A DNA stretch of 64,000 nt from the NCBI GenBank assembly GCA_009192285.1, contig WBVU01000016.1:682001-746000 (forward strand), read 5' to 3'. Positions 23,615-35,711 of this stretch are shown one piece after another; position 1 is the first letter of the stretch; each line of letters begins with the position of its first letter. The notes under the pieces were generated by a model that was given only the letters and a program-made list of their open reading frames with translations, searched no databases and was not told where the DNA came from. The stretch is from Morchella semilibera (Eukaryota > Ascomycota > Pezizomycetes > Pezizales > Morchellaceae). Both the position numbers and the translations under genes were made by a program.

Positions 23615-24925
23615 TCCTGCCGAACCTCAAACAGGGAGCTTTTGTTCTTTCTTTTCTGTGGTGTTAATTTTCTTGTTGGTATTGAGGTTTTTTTCAATTC
23701 ATGAGTTTGTGTTTATGTGTGTATATCTGTCAATTACAAAGTGTTGCTCCCTCGAGAGACTTCCAATCCAAACGTTACACGGGCGAGTGGCTGAAGGAGT
23801 CAAGTGCCAAGACCTTTGAGGCCACGCTTGCATTAGCAGAGCGGCAACCCACGAATTGAAGAATTGAAGTCAATTATTTGGTGATGGAGCGGATTGACCT
23901 TTACTACATGAACTGTATACTAACTTGCAGTCTACTACTACATAGCAGAGGTGTGATTAGGGTCCTCTAGCAACGACGCCACGACAATCAGCAGCCAGAC
24001 GAAAGTGCCCAACCAAGCCTATCGACATCTGTCCCTCTAGCGAGCACCGTCTTATCACGATAGACCGGGGGGCATTTACCAGGGTATCTTTTCTTTTTTG
24101 GTATACGCCAACCGAGTGACAGTCCATGACCACGAAACCAGCCTCACAACCTAAATACTCAGACTCAGAGATGGATACATACCGATCCTCCTCCCCACAA
24201 GGCTACTGTCAACTGGACAAGCAAATAAAACACCATTGAGGGATGATCTGATCCAACCCACTTACCAAGTTGGCAGCTACTCTACATGGAGATAACCGCA
24301 AAAGAGCTGACTGGCTGGCTGGCTGGCTTCACCACGCCTCACTCGAGCCCCATAGAGTAGGTAGATGTATATCTACATGTAGCCAGCTGCAACAAATGGA
24401 CAAAACCTGTAGGTACCTTCCTGGCACCCCCCAGTCAAAAAACGTAGTCTTGACGCAAGGGCTCACCAAATCTAGCACTCTCTCTACAGGGGTCTTCTAT
24501 TCACTCACACGCCATCACTCGACGCCACACCTCCACTCCCCGAATCCCCACAACCCAACCATCCTCTCCAGGAACGAAACCCACTCGATTATCCCAAAGA
24601 GAGACACTTATCCATCTACAATCTTGCATCATGAATCTCGCGTGTGCAAAAAAAAGAAGGGTAGATATCATCGATCTACATGTACGCCTCAATCAAGAAA
24701 TTCCTAGGCGCGATCACCGGGCGATCATTACCGCAAGCCCCCACGCCCCCCATCGTCATTCACTCAGCCTTGCTTGGCCCATGTCACATGGCTACCAGTG
24801 GGGGGGCTCACACCTTCTTTATGAGGGAGTCTCTCTTCTTTTCCCTTTCCCTTTGTCACTCACTCGCCCACCCACCCACTCACTGTAAGAAAACACCCAG
24901 AACTTCACAAACTACAAACAAGACC
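23615..24925. other. Intergenic, 1.3 kb
   Basis: No gene is seen. The stretch contains the UGGT promoter side, TACATGTA at 24372 and 24676, one ATCACTCG (24514), a (GGCT)n run near 24311-24327, and a CT-rich leader (24830-24890) just before the next start codon. Confidence 0.6.
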
Positions 24926-25375
24926 ATGAGTACACTCATAAACTTGCCCTCCCCCCAGATATCAACGCCCTACTCCGAGAGCGCCTCGGGGCCCGGCACG
25001 CCCCTGTCTGGCATCTCCACCGTCGCCATCAAAGACGGCCACGAAGGCCGTCCCAGCGGCGAGGGCATCTCCGCCGCCGACCGCATCAACCGTCTCGGCG
25101 GGTACTTTGACCAAGCGCGGAACGCATCCTACGCGACGTCGTCGGCGCCGAGCCCTGCGAGCAATGCCACCACGGGGAGCACGGTCACCACGGAGGAGGC
25201 CGTCAGGGCCACAAAGGAGGCAAAGATGATTGATGGGATGACTTACGATGAGGGCGTTGTGGATACGACGGATAGGGCGCCGGTGATGGTGATGAGGAGA
25301 CGGCCGGGGGCGAAGGAGGTGCAGCAGCAGCAGCAGCAGCAGCAGCAGGTGGAGGAGGTGCAGGAGAAATTATAG
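24926..25375 (+). CDS. Small uncharacterised protein with C-terminal poly-Gln
   Basis: A single-exon frame of 149 aa starts at ATG 24926, preceded by an A/C-rich leader ending GACC. I do not recognise a family. It is Ser/Pro/Thr-rich at the start (MSTLINLPSPQISTPYSES), then GISAADRINRLGGYFDQARN, KEAKMIDGMTYDEGVVDTTD, and an Arg-rich MVMRRRPG before nine glutamines encoded by a CAG array. It has no signal peptide or membrane segment and is likely intrinsically disordered. Codon use is GC-rich like its neighbours and a T-rich tract follows the stop, which supports a real gene. An in-frame upstream ATG at about 24680 would add a sequence that looks like leader DNA, so I prefer 24926. Confidence 0.6.
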   Translation: MSTLINLPSPQISTPYSESASGPGTPLSGISTVAIKDGHEGRPSGEGISAADRINRLGGYFDQARNASYATSSAPSPASNATTGSTVTTEEAVRATKEAKMIDGMTYDEGVVDTTDRAPVMVMRRRPGAKEVQQQQQQQQQVEEVQEKL

Positions 25376-26348
25376 TATAGTTCTTTTTTTTTTTTTTTAA
25401 TTTTATTTATCACTTTCTATCAGTCTACGAATTTTCTTGGAGAGGGCTGTTTATCGATTGGAAGGACTTATCACGCCAGTGACGTCATGCCGCGGATATG
25501 TGTGGTTATATGATCTGATGCTTTCTGTTTTTCTATTTCTCATTATGATACGGCTCTTTGTGTGGAGAAAAACTGTATGATATTCGCTTTGAGCAATTTC
25601 ACCACGATTTACCTGTAGTTGTTGCTGTCCCGGTGTTGGTGGTGGTGGTGTGAAGAAAAAGTGGGGAGTCTGGGGGAAATGCTCCACTTTAGTCCAGCTG
25701 CAGCCCCACACTTCACCATCACGGAAATCCGGGGTGCAGGGCGGGGCGGCTAAAATAATACTAGAGAGACTATGAAATGGAGCCTTACCGCGACGAGCAA
25801 CGCCGTCATGCGCGATAAATGCAGGCGGTGGAGAGTGGGTTCTGAATTAAAGGGCATTGGGGAGAGGAAGGCAAGTGTATGTCTGTATACTTACATGTAG
25901 CTAAGGGGACTCGGGTAACGATGCGGTTGCCAATTCGCATCAACATCAACGGCCCCATAGAATTGCATGTAGTTCTACCCAGGTGGCAGTGCCAATGATC
26001 CCACAAGACATAAAACATGCAAAATCACTCGAGTCTCTCTTTTCCTCACTGCTGAGATCTCACTCGTTCCTCACTGCTGAGATCTCACTCGTTCTTCATG
26101 TATGCAGATCAGGAATTGAAGCTCTCTCTCCCCCTGCAATTCTCAGCACCCCCCGCGTGTAGCCGACGTTTACCGCGGGGCTCTGATCTGGAATTAACGG
26201 TGAACGGACGGACATCTGAGCTCAAGACAGCTTCTTCTTCATCGTCATCTTCTTCGTCTCCATCTTCGTCTTCTCCATCTTCATCTTCATCTCATTATCA
26301 CTCTTTCTCGGCCTGGTCAGTAACAGAAGAAGTGGATACACATCAGCA
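25376..26348. other. Intergenic, 1.0 kb, upstream of the CoA-transferase gene
   Basis: A T run follows the previous stop. The rest has TACATGTA at 25892, an ATCACTCG at 26024, a perfect 25-bp tandem duplication (listed separately) and a TCTTCATCT-type pyrimidine-rich tract (about 26230-26295) before the start codon. No gene is seen. Confidence 0.6.
26042..26091. repeat. Perfect 25-bp tandem duplication
   Basis: 26042-26066 and 26067-26091 are identical. Each begins TTCCTCACTGCTGAGATCTC and ends CTCACTCG. It lies about 260 bp upstream of the CoA-transferase start, so it may sit in the promoter. Confidence 0.85.
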
Positions 26349-28054
26349 ATGTCATTAGCAAACACAGCGATCCTGAGGGCAGCTCGTAGCTCCTCCTCAT
26401 ATTCTCAGAAGGTCGGTCAGTAGCTAAGGATATATTGATAACTAGCTAATATATAGCTCTCAGCACCTCCTCCTCCTCCGAAGCTTCAGCTCGACCCCCC
26501 ACCGCCGAGAAATAAACAAAAGTATCACTTACCACCCCTCTTCAAAGTCTACCACAACTAACAATCCCTAGTCTACCCCTCAGCCCCCGCAGCCATTCAC
26601 GACCTCAAATCCAACAGCACACTCCTTGCCGGTGGCTTTGGCCTCAGCGGTGTCCCCACAACCCTAATATCCGCGCTCGAGTCCGCCCCACACATCACGC
26701 ACCTGACCGCCGTCTCCAACAACGCCGGCACCGACACGCACGGCCTGGGCCGCCTCCTCGCCTCGGGCCAGATCACAAAGATGATTGCGTCCTACGTGGG
26801 CGAGAACAAGACCTTTGAGCGCCTATACCTCAGCGGGCGTATCGCACTGGAGCTTACGCCGCAGGGCACGCTCGCGGAGCGGTGCCGCGCCGGCGGCGCC
26901 GGCATTCCCGCCTTCTACACCCCCGCCGCGCTCGGCACTGTCGTGCAGAGTGGTGAGCTGCCCGTGCGCTATAATCCCGATGGCACCGTGGCCAAGTACA
27001 GTGCGGCGAGGGAGGTGCGCGAGTTTGGCGGCCGCGGGTACCTGCTCGAGGAGGCGATCCGCGGCGACTGGGCCTTCGTGAAGGCGTGGAGGGCCGACAG
27101 GTTGGGGAATTGCCAGTTCCGCCTGGCGGCAAACAACTTCAATGGCGTGATGGGGCGTAATGCGCGGGTGACGGTCGTGGAGGCCGAGGAGATCGTGGGG
27201 GTCGGGGAGATTGACCCGGCGGCCGTGCACCTGCCGGGGGTCTACGTGCAGAGGGTCATCAAGAGCGAGGAGAAGGTCAAGGGCATCGAGAAATACACCT
27301 TTGCCCGCGAACCCGGCGAGGCAGAGGAGGTGCTGGGTACCGGCGAGGCCGCCGCAAGGCGGGCCCGGATCGTGAGGCGCGCCGCCCGCGAGTTCAAGAA
27401 CGGCATGTACGCAAACCTGGGCATCGGGATGCCGATGCTGGCGCCGTCGTTCGTGGACCCGTCTGTGTCTGTGCAGCTGCAGTCGGAGAACGGCATCCTG
27501 GGGCTGGGCCCCTACCCAAAGCGCGGCCAGGAGGACGCCGACCTGATCAACGCCGGGAAGGAGACTGTCACGCTCGCCCCCGGTGCATCCGTGTTTGGGT
27601 CCGAGGAGAGCTTCGCCATGATCCGCAGCGGGCGCATCGACCTCACCATCCTCGGCGCTATGCAGGTCGGCATGTACGGCGACATTGCGAGCTGGGCGCT
27701 GCCCGGACGCATAAAGGGTATGGGCGGCGCTATGGACCTGGTGTCGAATCCCGCCGAGACAAAGGTCGTGGTGACGATGGAGCACTGCGATAAGAAGGGT
27801 GGCCCAAAGATCTTGGAGAGTATGTCTATCCACTCCCCCTCCACTTCATAAACTGACTGGTGACAGATTGTACGTTCCCGCTGACGGGGCGCAACTGCGT
27901 ATCACGGATCATCACGGAGCTGGGCGTGTTCGACGTCGACTTCGACGCCGGACTGACGCTGGTGGAGATTGCGGAGGGCGTCACGGTCGAGGAGGTGAAG
28001 GCGAAGACGCAGGCGCCGTTTGCAGTCGCGGACGACCTGAAGCCTATGCTGTAG
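26349..28054 (+). CDS. Succinyl-CoA:3-oxoacid CoA-transferase, mitochondrial
   Basis: The enzyme transfers CoA between succinyl-CoA and acetoacetate (or related 3-oxoacids, or acetate in some fungi) in the mitochondrial matrix. Exons 26349-26411, 26464-26521, 26572-27819 and 27867-28054 join in phase to 518 aa. The N-terminus MSLANTAILRAARSSSSYSQ is Arg/Ser-rich and is followed by LLLLRSFSSTPHRR, a typical matrix-targeting and cleavage region. The alpha-part motif is LLAGGFGLSGVP. The beta-part has GMYANLGIGMPML and QLQSENGILGLGPYP, where E346 is the expected CoA-thioester-forming glutamate. The C-terminus has CTFPLTGRNCVSRIITELGV. The two small first exons are inferred from targeting-sequence logic and phase; the rest is firm. 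Confidence 0.92.
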
Positions 28055-28596
28055 TGTAGCCGTATGTATGTATATAGGAAAGTTGGTTGCGAGTGATGGG
28101 GCATGATTTGTATTGTATAATGACATGTAGTTCTATACATAGCGGCATGATTGGCTTTCGGCTCTACTTACATACTTGTATACTTTGCTTTCGGGTGCTG
28201 GGGTAGAGGTGGATTGCGTGGTGAGGCTTTTTCTTTGGGAGGGGAGGTCTGGGAGGGGGGTCTGGGGGGGTGGGCAGTGGCATAGCGATTCACTCTCGCC
28301 CTATAGATACCCACTCTTGTCTACTTTAGTTACATGAAGGAAATCTAGCTGGCCATGGTACTGAAGAAGCAGCTCTGTAAACCAGCGTACAAGTCACAAC
28401 CCATATAGTCTCCCTTGACCCTCCCTAGAAGGGGTGTATCCTATAGGAGCGGTTGGGCGCTCTGGGTTAGGTGGGGTCCAGCAAGATAAATATCTATCCC
28501 CCAAAGAGCGAAACGATATCCACCGCCAGCGAGAGGCACCCTACCTTACCCCACAATGTGAACACTACTTAGTACAGCGCTACGCAAAAAAACAGC

Positions 28597-28654
28597 CCCT
28601 TGGTGCGTTGCGCTGGTGGTTGGTTGCTGGGAAGATTTTCACCACCTGGCCGGC
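28597..28654 (+). repeat. Diverged dispersed repeat, copy A
   Basis: GGTGCGTTGCGCTGGTGG...TTGGTTGCTGGGAAGA...CTGGCCGG matches the segment at 29193-29256 block for block, with several substitutions and small insertions. Confidence 0.45.
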
Positions 28655-29192
28655 CGAGATGGTCATAAGGTTACGGGGTTGGAGCTGCCCATGGGTTTGA
28701 CCATTTGGGGGTGGGGTGGGGGAATCTGATAAGATGCGGGGTGGGGTATATTGTGTTTAGCTTTTTTGCCTGGCCTTTAGGACCAGCCGGCACCTCCTAT
28801 ATGTAAGTAAGGATAGCTTCTCTGTAGCGGTATCAAATTCGCTGTATGTGTTTTACAGCAGGTAGATTCGCGATGCAATGTAGGTAGGGAAAAGTATTAC
28901 TGGGCAGGCACGGTGGCTTGGATAATTGTAACTTGGCGGCGTTTTCTTTTTGATAGACTGCTGAGACTATCCATTTACCTCTCACTGCGTGTGGGGATTA
29001 TGTCCACTGAGCCTACAGTATAGTAAACTGGGGTGAAATCACTACGGAATTTAGTGATCAACACCGAGTTAAACTGCTGTACCGGCCAATATTATACTCC
29101 TACCGCACTACTTACTACATGTAGTGGCCCCGCCGCCCCTTCCAGTACATGTAGTCATTACAGCCACTTTGCGTTCTGGTGCGGGGTTCGTT

Positions 29193-29256
29193 CCCCGGTG
29201 CGGTGCATTGGTGGCCAGATGTTTGGATTGCCGGGAAGACCTCGGCATCTGGCCGG
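29193..29256 (+). repeat. Diverged dispersed repeat, copy B
   Basis: GGTGCGGTGCATTGGTGG...TTGGATTGCCGGGAAGA...CTGGCCGG is the partner of 28597-28654. The sequence before it also contains TACATGTAG twice (29117, 29143). Confidence 0.45.
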
Positions 29257-32054
29257 TGGTGGTCGGGTGGGTGGGCGTGACACTTCGGCTGCTGGCCCAA
29301 ACACCGGTAGGGTTTGACTTTTTATAACCGTTCTGTGCGATTTTGTCTTCTAAGCTATGTAGCTTGGCAGTACTTGCATGTAATGTAACCCTGGGACGAT
29401 GGATACTCCACCACTCTGTACGGCCACGATGCCATTTATGGGTCCTCGTCAACAATACCAACACTCGACACAGTGCCTTTAAAGAGCGGCCATGGGATTT
29501 CTAGCTGAAACACAGCCAGTGACAGTTTATGGCCCTCACTCCGTCACACGCCTGGTGTGGAATCCAATCATGGGGTATCACTCACGGGTTATTTAAGCGT
29601 GACATGACAAAACCCCCCACGCAAGAAAACCAAGTCCCCTGGTTGGTAGACACCCTCTTGTCTGAAACGGTGACAATCAGGACACGGTCGATTGTGTTGT
29701 ATGGTTTGGTGCGAGTGATCTCCTCAGCGCGGGGCGCAGACCTGAGAGAAGTCAATTTTAGAAATCCTAGATGTCCGCCGTGGCGGGAGTTTCAGTAGGG
29801 GATGTTTCTGCGGATTACGGGGGGGGGGGGTTATCGGTTGGTACGTTATAACTCTATTTCCGAAGCTTATGCAAACTCTCTCTAGCTCCCCCACTCTCTC
29901 TCTCTACTCGCAGTACGGGGAATGAACAGAGAGTAAAATTATCCAGGGCCAAAGCTGAGCCTCGAGGAAAGGAACTATCCCCGGGGTACCCGTCGTACAT
30001 TAAGTGCCCCCCTTTTTCTATGTGTGGGGGTTTTTTTCCTTCTTCTTCTTCACTTTTACCCCCGTTCCTGCATTTGAAGTTGCAATACGGCGGCCTTGTG
30101 ATATGGCAAGTGGCAAGTTGTACCCTACTACGAGGTATCCCGGGACGATAATGCATGCGATATAGGGGGAGGGAGAATTTTGCAATGTTATATACTATAC
30201 AACAAGGCTGACTGGCAGTGCTGCGAGAAAACAGGCCACTGGACGTCAATCTACCTTACATTATAGTAAGCATTTCAGAATGTCTTATGCCACTTCGGCG
30301 CCGGCGAGATTGGCGGGGGGGGGGTTGTACCGTACCTCGCCTCGTGGAACTTGTAATTGGATCATGAAACATCACTCACATCTAGTCTTGTGTAACAATA
30401 CCCGAGCTTCCCCTACTACTCTACTACTGAGTCAACTGGCCCCTAAGTGTGAGTAGTGTAAGTAGCTCTGGGCTGGGCAGGGTCTATAGAGTGGATATCG
30501 CTGGTCACACGCTATCGATGGGGAGAAAGCCTCGGGGTATACTAGCTATACATGTGAATCCACTACTACCTTCTACTCCGTAATTGGCTTAATTCTCCGT
30601 ACCACCCGGGGGGGGGGGGGGGGGGGGAGTAAGCTACACATGCAAGTTTCTTAATATGCACTTTGACGTTGTGCAAATAATAATAGAAGCCCTTGAGAAC
30701 ACGATGGAATTACGATGCCTCTGATACGCGTTAGTAAAGGTGTATATACGTATACATACACCAATAACACCATCAACTCTCTCCAGGTAACATGAAAACC
30801 CCACCCACGTGCGTGTTAACAGCGGGTGCTACTAATTAGACTAGAAGGGGAAAGAAAGGCTTTCTGCGGGGTTGAACCATGCATAAATTGCCACAGACGT
30901 ACTAATCTAGAGGATTTCGATTCGAGTCCATCATATCGATTCGAATCCCCCCATACCCCACAACCATGGATCAGTTCCTACTAAATGTGCAACTATTTCG
31001 TTCTACATATTAGAGCGGGTCCGGCTCAGAGCGAGCTCGACCCGAGATTTTTGACCGTTGAACCCGTCACTAGGCTCAGCTTAATACTTGACTTAGGGTG
31101 GCCTAGATAGGTCGAGCCCGTTACCCGTCCCCGTCGCTCCCCGAGCGTTATGCCAAGCGCTATCCGTCCGGATCAGGGTTAAACTAGGGATGTAACACCA
31201 ACTGCTTTCTGCATTCCCCGGATTAACTAATAGGATCTTCAGGGTCGGAAGATATCAGCGCTGGTAGGTTAGGGGGGATCAAGATAATTGTACGATTCAA
31301 ACCTAACCCTCATGCCCGACATCTGAAATCCTGTGGGTACGGAGATATTTCTCTTCTCCTCCCAAGGAGTAGGTAGAGCAAAGATCTAGAGTGCCTATTT
31401 CTGATGCAAGGAGATTGCCCTTGCATATCGATCCGTATTCCAGACCGGTGTCACGCAGGTATCCTAACAATGGGGGTTTTTGCAAAAGAGAAGTCGTTAT
31501 GTTGAGCACAGGCTATCGGGTACGACTAGATCCTAGACTTTAATCGTTACATAGATGTCGTAGGTTCTGCTCTGGCCTAGGCCTCCTCCTCCTTCTCTTC
31601 CACTCAGTATTGAAATGAACCCAGCTTCCTGGTTAGGGATAAACCGATGTGCATATTTTTGACGACATCGCATCTTGACGACACCCAATAAATTACACAA
31701 TCCAGACGCAATGCCGTGCAGGTTATCTGGTGCTCTCTGAAGACTTCACGGCCCTGGTTGCCGTGTTATTGCTTTTCCTACATTCCAGGCTTTTGGGGGC
31801 CTCGGCCTGGTTTAGAATCAGGCAGAAATCTCCTCTGAATAGTCGCAAGGGTTTTTTTTGGCTGCAAGGCACCCAAACCTGCCCCCGTGGTTGGCTCGGT
31901 TCGGGACCAGATCCCCCACGCACCTCACCAGAGGAAACCCAAGAGGGAAAAAAAAGCAACAATTTCGAGTTATCGACCATGACTGACTGATCACCAGCAA
32001 CAACAATTGTGGTAGCCCCTGATTTCTCGCCTAGCCCTAGCGTGAACGGCAGGC

Positions 32055-32179
32055 GCCAATCGGTGCCGCAGAACTCAGCAACAACACACTCTGATTGGTC
32101 GATACGGTTAATCAACCTGCTGTTGACCTCTACGCCCCGTCTAAGATCATGAAATTTCACTCGACGAGCCAATCAGAGT
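32055..32179. promoter_or_regulatory. CCAAT cluster with an 11-bp inverted pair
   Basis: CCAAT occurs at 32056, in reverse within ACTCTGATTGG (32088-32098), and again in CCAATCAGAGT (32169-32179). The last two are exact inverses 70 bp apart. HAP/NF-Y-type binding is possible, but no gene start is nearby. Confidence 0.35.
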
Positions 32180-34373
32180 CTTTACTTTGTTTGGTCCAGA
32201 ACTCGTAGCTTTAAACGACTCACCGCCCACCGGCGGTCTCGAGTAGGGCTGAGCGGGGTTCCTTGTTGGTGTATTGGTCGTATGATCGGCAGCTGCGAAG
32301 TGGCACTGCGCACTGGCAGTGAGGGGGTGGGCTCTAGATCAATATGAAGGGAGGGCTCTAGATATCCTTCCCCTCTTTCCCCCCCCACCTCCCTCCCCTT
32401 ACTTTGGTCTATGCTTTTCAAATCCAATATCTCGGCGATCGACTATGATGATACTGATGCTGTGGGGTCCATTTTCGTAATCGGCGATCGGATCCATGAC
32501 TTCATGGGAGACTGAGTTCTGATTAGGAGCTGCATATTTGAGAATCCTGCTTTTTGAAAAGAAAATAAAAAAAAAAATGTGGCAGCGAGAATTCGGTAGC
32601 CCGCATTCAATAGATGTCGGCTCTTTGGTATCAACCCACCACATGGGGCATATGCCATATGCAATTGAAGGACACGATAGTCACCCCTATTGATAGTCAC
32701 TTCGCATACGGCCGAAATTCAGCCTCGGGGGCATCAGGCAGAAAAAAGTAAAATAAAACGAGGCACAGCAACATCTAGAGTTGTCCTGAATGTATTTTCG
32801 TTTCAAGGCCAATCGTTCTCGAACGCTATGTCCACCCCCTCATAGCAACAGAGACCTTGGCTGACAGGTTTGACAGCACTGATTGGCAGCTTAGTTTAGC
32901 TGGGCGTGTATGTCGCGCATGGACTGAAAGTCCCGTGATTTAGCGAATCGATCTTCTAGATCACTGGAATGGACATGAAAGGGGAAATAGGACCTTACCT
33001 ATATCCAACGATTATATATGTGCTCCTTGGTTGGTTACCGTCTAGACCTTAACAGCACATATATGAAGATCATCTTAATGTTGTACACAACTATTTACTA
33101 AAAAAGGGTAGCAATGTCTTGTGACATTGTAAATATACCTAACCCTTTACCCTCGGGTCCGAATATCCCATCGGAGGGAACTACATACCTCTACCCGGGC
33201 CGGTATGCTGTAAAAAGATGTTTCCCCAACCGGAGGAGGATAGACTAGGAGATGTCGGTAGTCGGTGCGTATATATATGCCCATGCCTTCCGAGCCCAGA
33301 CTCTGAATCAAGAGTGAGACCCTCTATAACCAACTGGCGCACCTCGGCTCGCTGGCAGCAATTTCGGTTTGCAATCCGATATCCCTTTAGCTAAGTATTG
33401 ATATCTTACTGGTGTGTGAAAAGAAGTGTAGATTATGTATACTGACGTGCGTCAAAGCTCCCGCAAATTAACTTGCCTGTGTACTGTACATAAGAAAAGT
33501 AAGCTCGGACTCTTGGTTTCTCGACAACGAAACGAAAGCAGAAGTCAAAGATCCGAATCAAAGAGAGTTATTCAGGTACCGTTTCTCCCCGCGGGGGCTA
33601 CTAACCTGATCAGTATCATTTTCTCCTAGAATGGGTTTAGGGTCCGTTATACTTACCTATATGTAATCGCGTTATATAGCCCTGTAGGTAGCCAAATTTC
33701 CCCCCGCAGTAGTGAGACTATGTATGACAATATATAAAGGTATAGGAATATAATATCTTAACGGGCAGCGGGTGTGATCGATGAAAAATCCAACCAACGC
33801 AATCTGACGGTTTGCCGCGCAGCGGATGAGATGCGATGTTGTTGTTGGGGGACCAGACCAGCCCCATCACCTGTGGCCTCCGTATCAGTTCGGGCATTTC
33901 GGGATCGATAGATAAGGTAGAGTGCATGAATAAAAAAAAAACAATGGTCCAGTCCATTTGTTTATTCATTTATTCCACACACACACACGCCAAAAAGCAC
34001 TACATTTCTATGATGTATTTTGTATGTATGTAGGGCTAGGTTTCTGGTAAAGTACATACATGTATGTAAGCCATGCACACACATACGCAGGTACACAACA
34101 CGTAGCGGGTGTTTCCGCACACCCGCGGGGTTTTTTTTTTCCTGTTAAACTCTACTTTTTTCGTACCACCACCGCCGCCCCGGCGCAACCGTCCAAAAGG
34201 GGGAACCAGGGCATGTCCCCATCAAGAACAAACTAACTCCCTCCTCGGTAAGAGTGATTTTGTTTGGGGAGGGAGGCGGCGGCGGAGGAGTGGATGGAGG
34301 AAGGTAGGCATCATGGAAAACCCGTTTCTTCGGGTGGAACCCCGGTACTGATCTACCATGTACGAGGGACCGA

Positions 34374-34402
34374 GGGGGTGGAGTTTTTTTTTTTCCACCC
34401 CC
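34374..34402. repeat. Hairpin with 9-bp stem and T-rich loop
   Basis: GGGGGTGGA (34374-34382) and TCCACCCCC (34394-34402) pair exactly around an 11-nt, T-rich loop. It resembles a transcription-stop hairpin in shape only; there is no gene beside it. Confidence 0.5.
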
Positions 34403-34635
34403 CTCCCCTTGCCATGATTTATTTTTGTAGATTTATTTTGTCGTAGATCTACCCAGTAGGGGGGGGGAAGGGGGTGGGTGGTGTGCGGGTGGGCTAACTA
34501 GGTAGGCCACGAGATGTAAAGTTAACGGTTGTTGCTGGATGGGGGATATGAATGTGTAACTCTTTTTTCTTTTCCTCCCCCCTTGTACATACTAATACTA
34601 ATATTTGCTTTTCTACTACGTCCATGTGGTAAACG

Positions 34636-34673
34636 TTTTGGTTTGGTTTGGTTTGGTTTGGTTTGGTTTGGTT
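34636..34673 (+). repeat. (TTTGG) microsatellite, seven units
   Basis: A clean pentanucleotide array with the units in register. It is intergenic. Confidence 0.9.
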
Positions 34674-35711
34674 ACAGAATACAATGTCATGTAGTACGTA
34701 GTTGTTGAAGTGCTGTAATAACTGCGTTTGAATGGAGAGTTTTGCAATTTAAGAGCATACCAGTCACAATCCACGCTCTACAACATGAATACGATAGACC
34801 AGACCAGTGCCGTCATCGGGGCCGGCATCAGCAGGACAACGATTATTGTCGGTTAATCACGGCTGGAATTGATTGGACTTGTATGAGGTATGAGTTTCAT
34901 GGTAATTTTGATGATGTGCCAATTGCAATAGATAATTGCTAAAACTACATACAGACTAAGTAAGGCCAAAAAGGCCAAAAATGCTAAAAGTACAGAAAAA
35001 TACCAATGCAGAAAAAAACCCCAAGATAAAAAACAAAAACTCCGCTTTCTCCTTCCGTTCCAGTATTTGTATAAAGAAAAGAAAAAAAAAAGAAAAAAAA
35101 AAGATGATGGTAAGGTAAAATAACTACACACGAATTTTTGCGATCGTTCAAACATGAATAAGGAAATATGAAATGCAGCCCGAAAGCAAAGGGACTATGA
35201 ACAAGATGCAATGCAATGATAGAAAAACAAAACACTAGAGGCAAAGATCTCAAAAAGAAAAAAGGAGTCCCATTGCACATATGCAAGCCCTTACGACAGG
35301 TACTTGAACGGACTAATAAAAGAAATATAAAAATAAAAAAAACACCTCATCACAACACAGGAAGTCCTCTGCTCATCGGGTTACCCAACAGCATATAAAT
35401 CAGTATATATATTATACCAATATGATTTATTGCACGATATGGTGTGGCCGTTTGCAGTGGCGCTGTGTCTTTTTTGGGTCGCCCCGTTCCATTTATTGCC
35501 CAATGCTGATGTGTAGGGTCATGTCTCGTGATATACGTTTGTATCTGCCTGCGCCGATCCGAGAAAAAAGAATGTAATGCGCCAGCCCGAAACCAAAAGA
35601 GTGTAATGCGCCAACGGTACAGAGTTTACCGCCCACCACCCGTCTCGTACCCCCATTTCCCGCTTGTTTGTGCCCAGTCCAACCTGTTTACCGCCGGCTT
35701 GCATCATCTCT

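Larger units (their letters stand above)
28055..35711. other. Gene-free stretch, 7.7 kb
   Basis: This is the longest region without a convincing gene. Short frames exist (for example minus strand 31723-32172) but show no domain and odd composition. It holds two diverged copies of a roughly 60-bp repeat (28597, 29193), a 20-G run (30608-30627), a cluster of CCAAT sequences (32055-32179), a hairpin with a poly-T loop (34374-34402), a TTTGG array (34636-34673), and several TACATGTA and ATCACTCG copies. It is probably decayed transposon or repeat DNA plus regulatory sequence. Confidence 0.55.

Noticed and set aside
31723-32172. 149-codon minus-strand frame
   Set aside because: No family match, residue composition unlike the real genes here, and it overlaps a plus-strand frame of equal quality.
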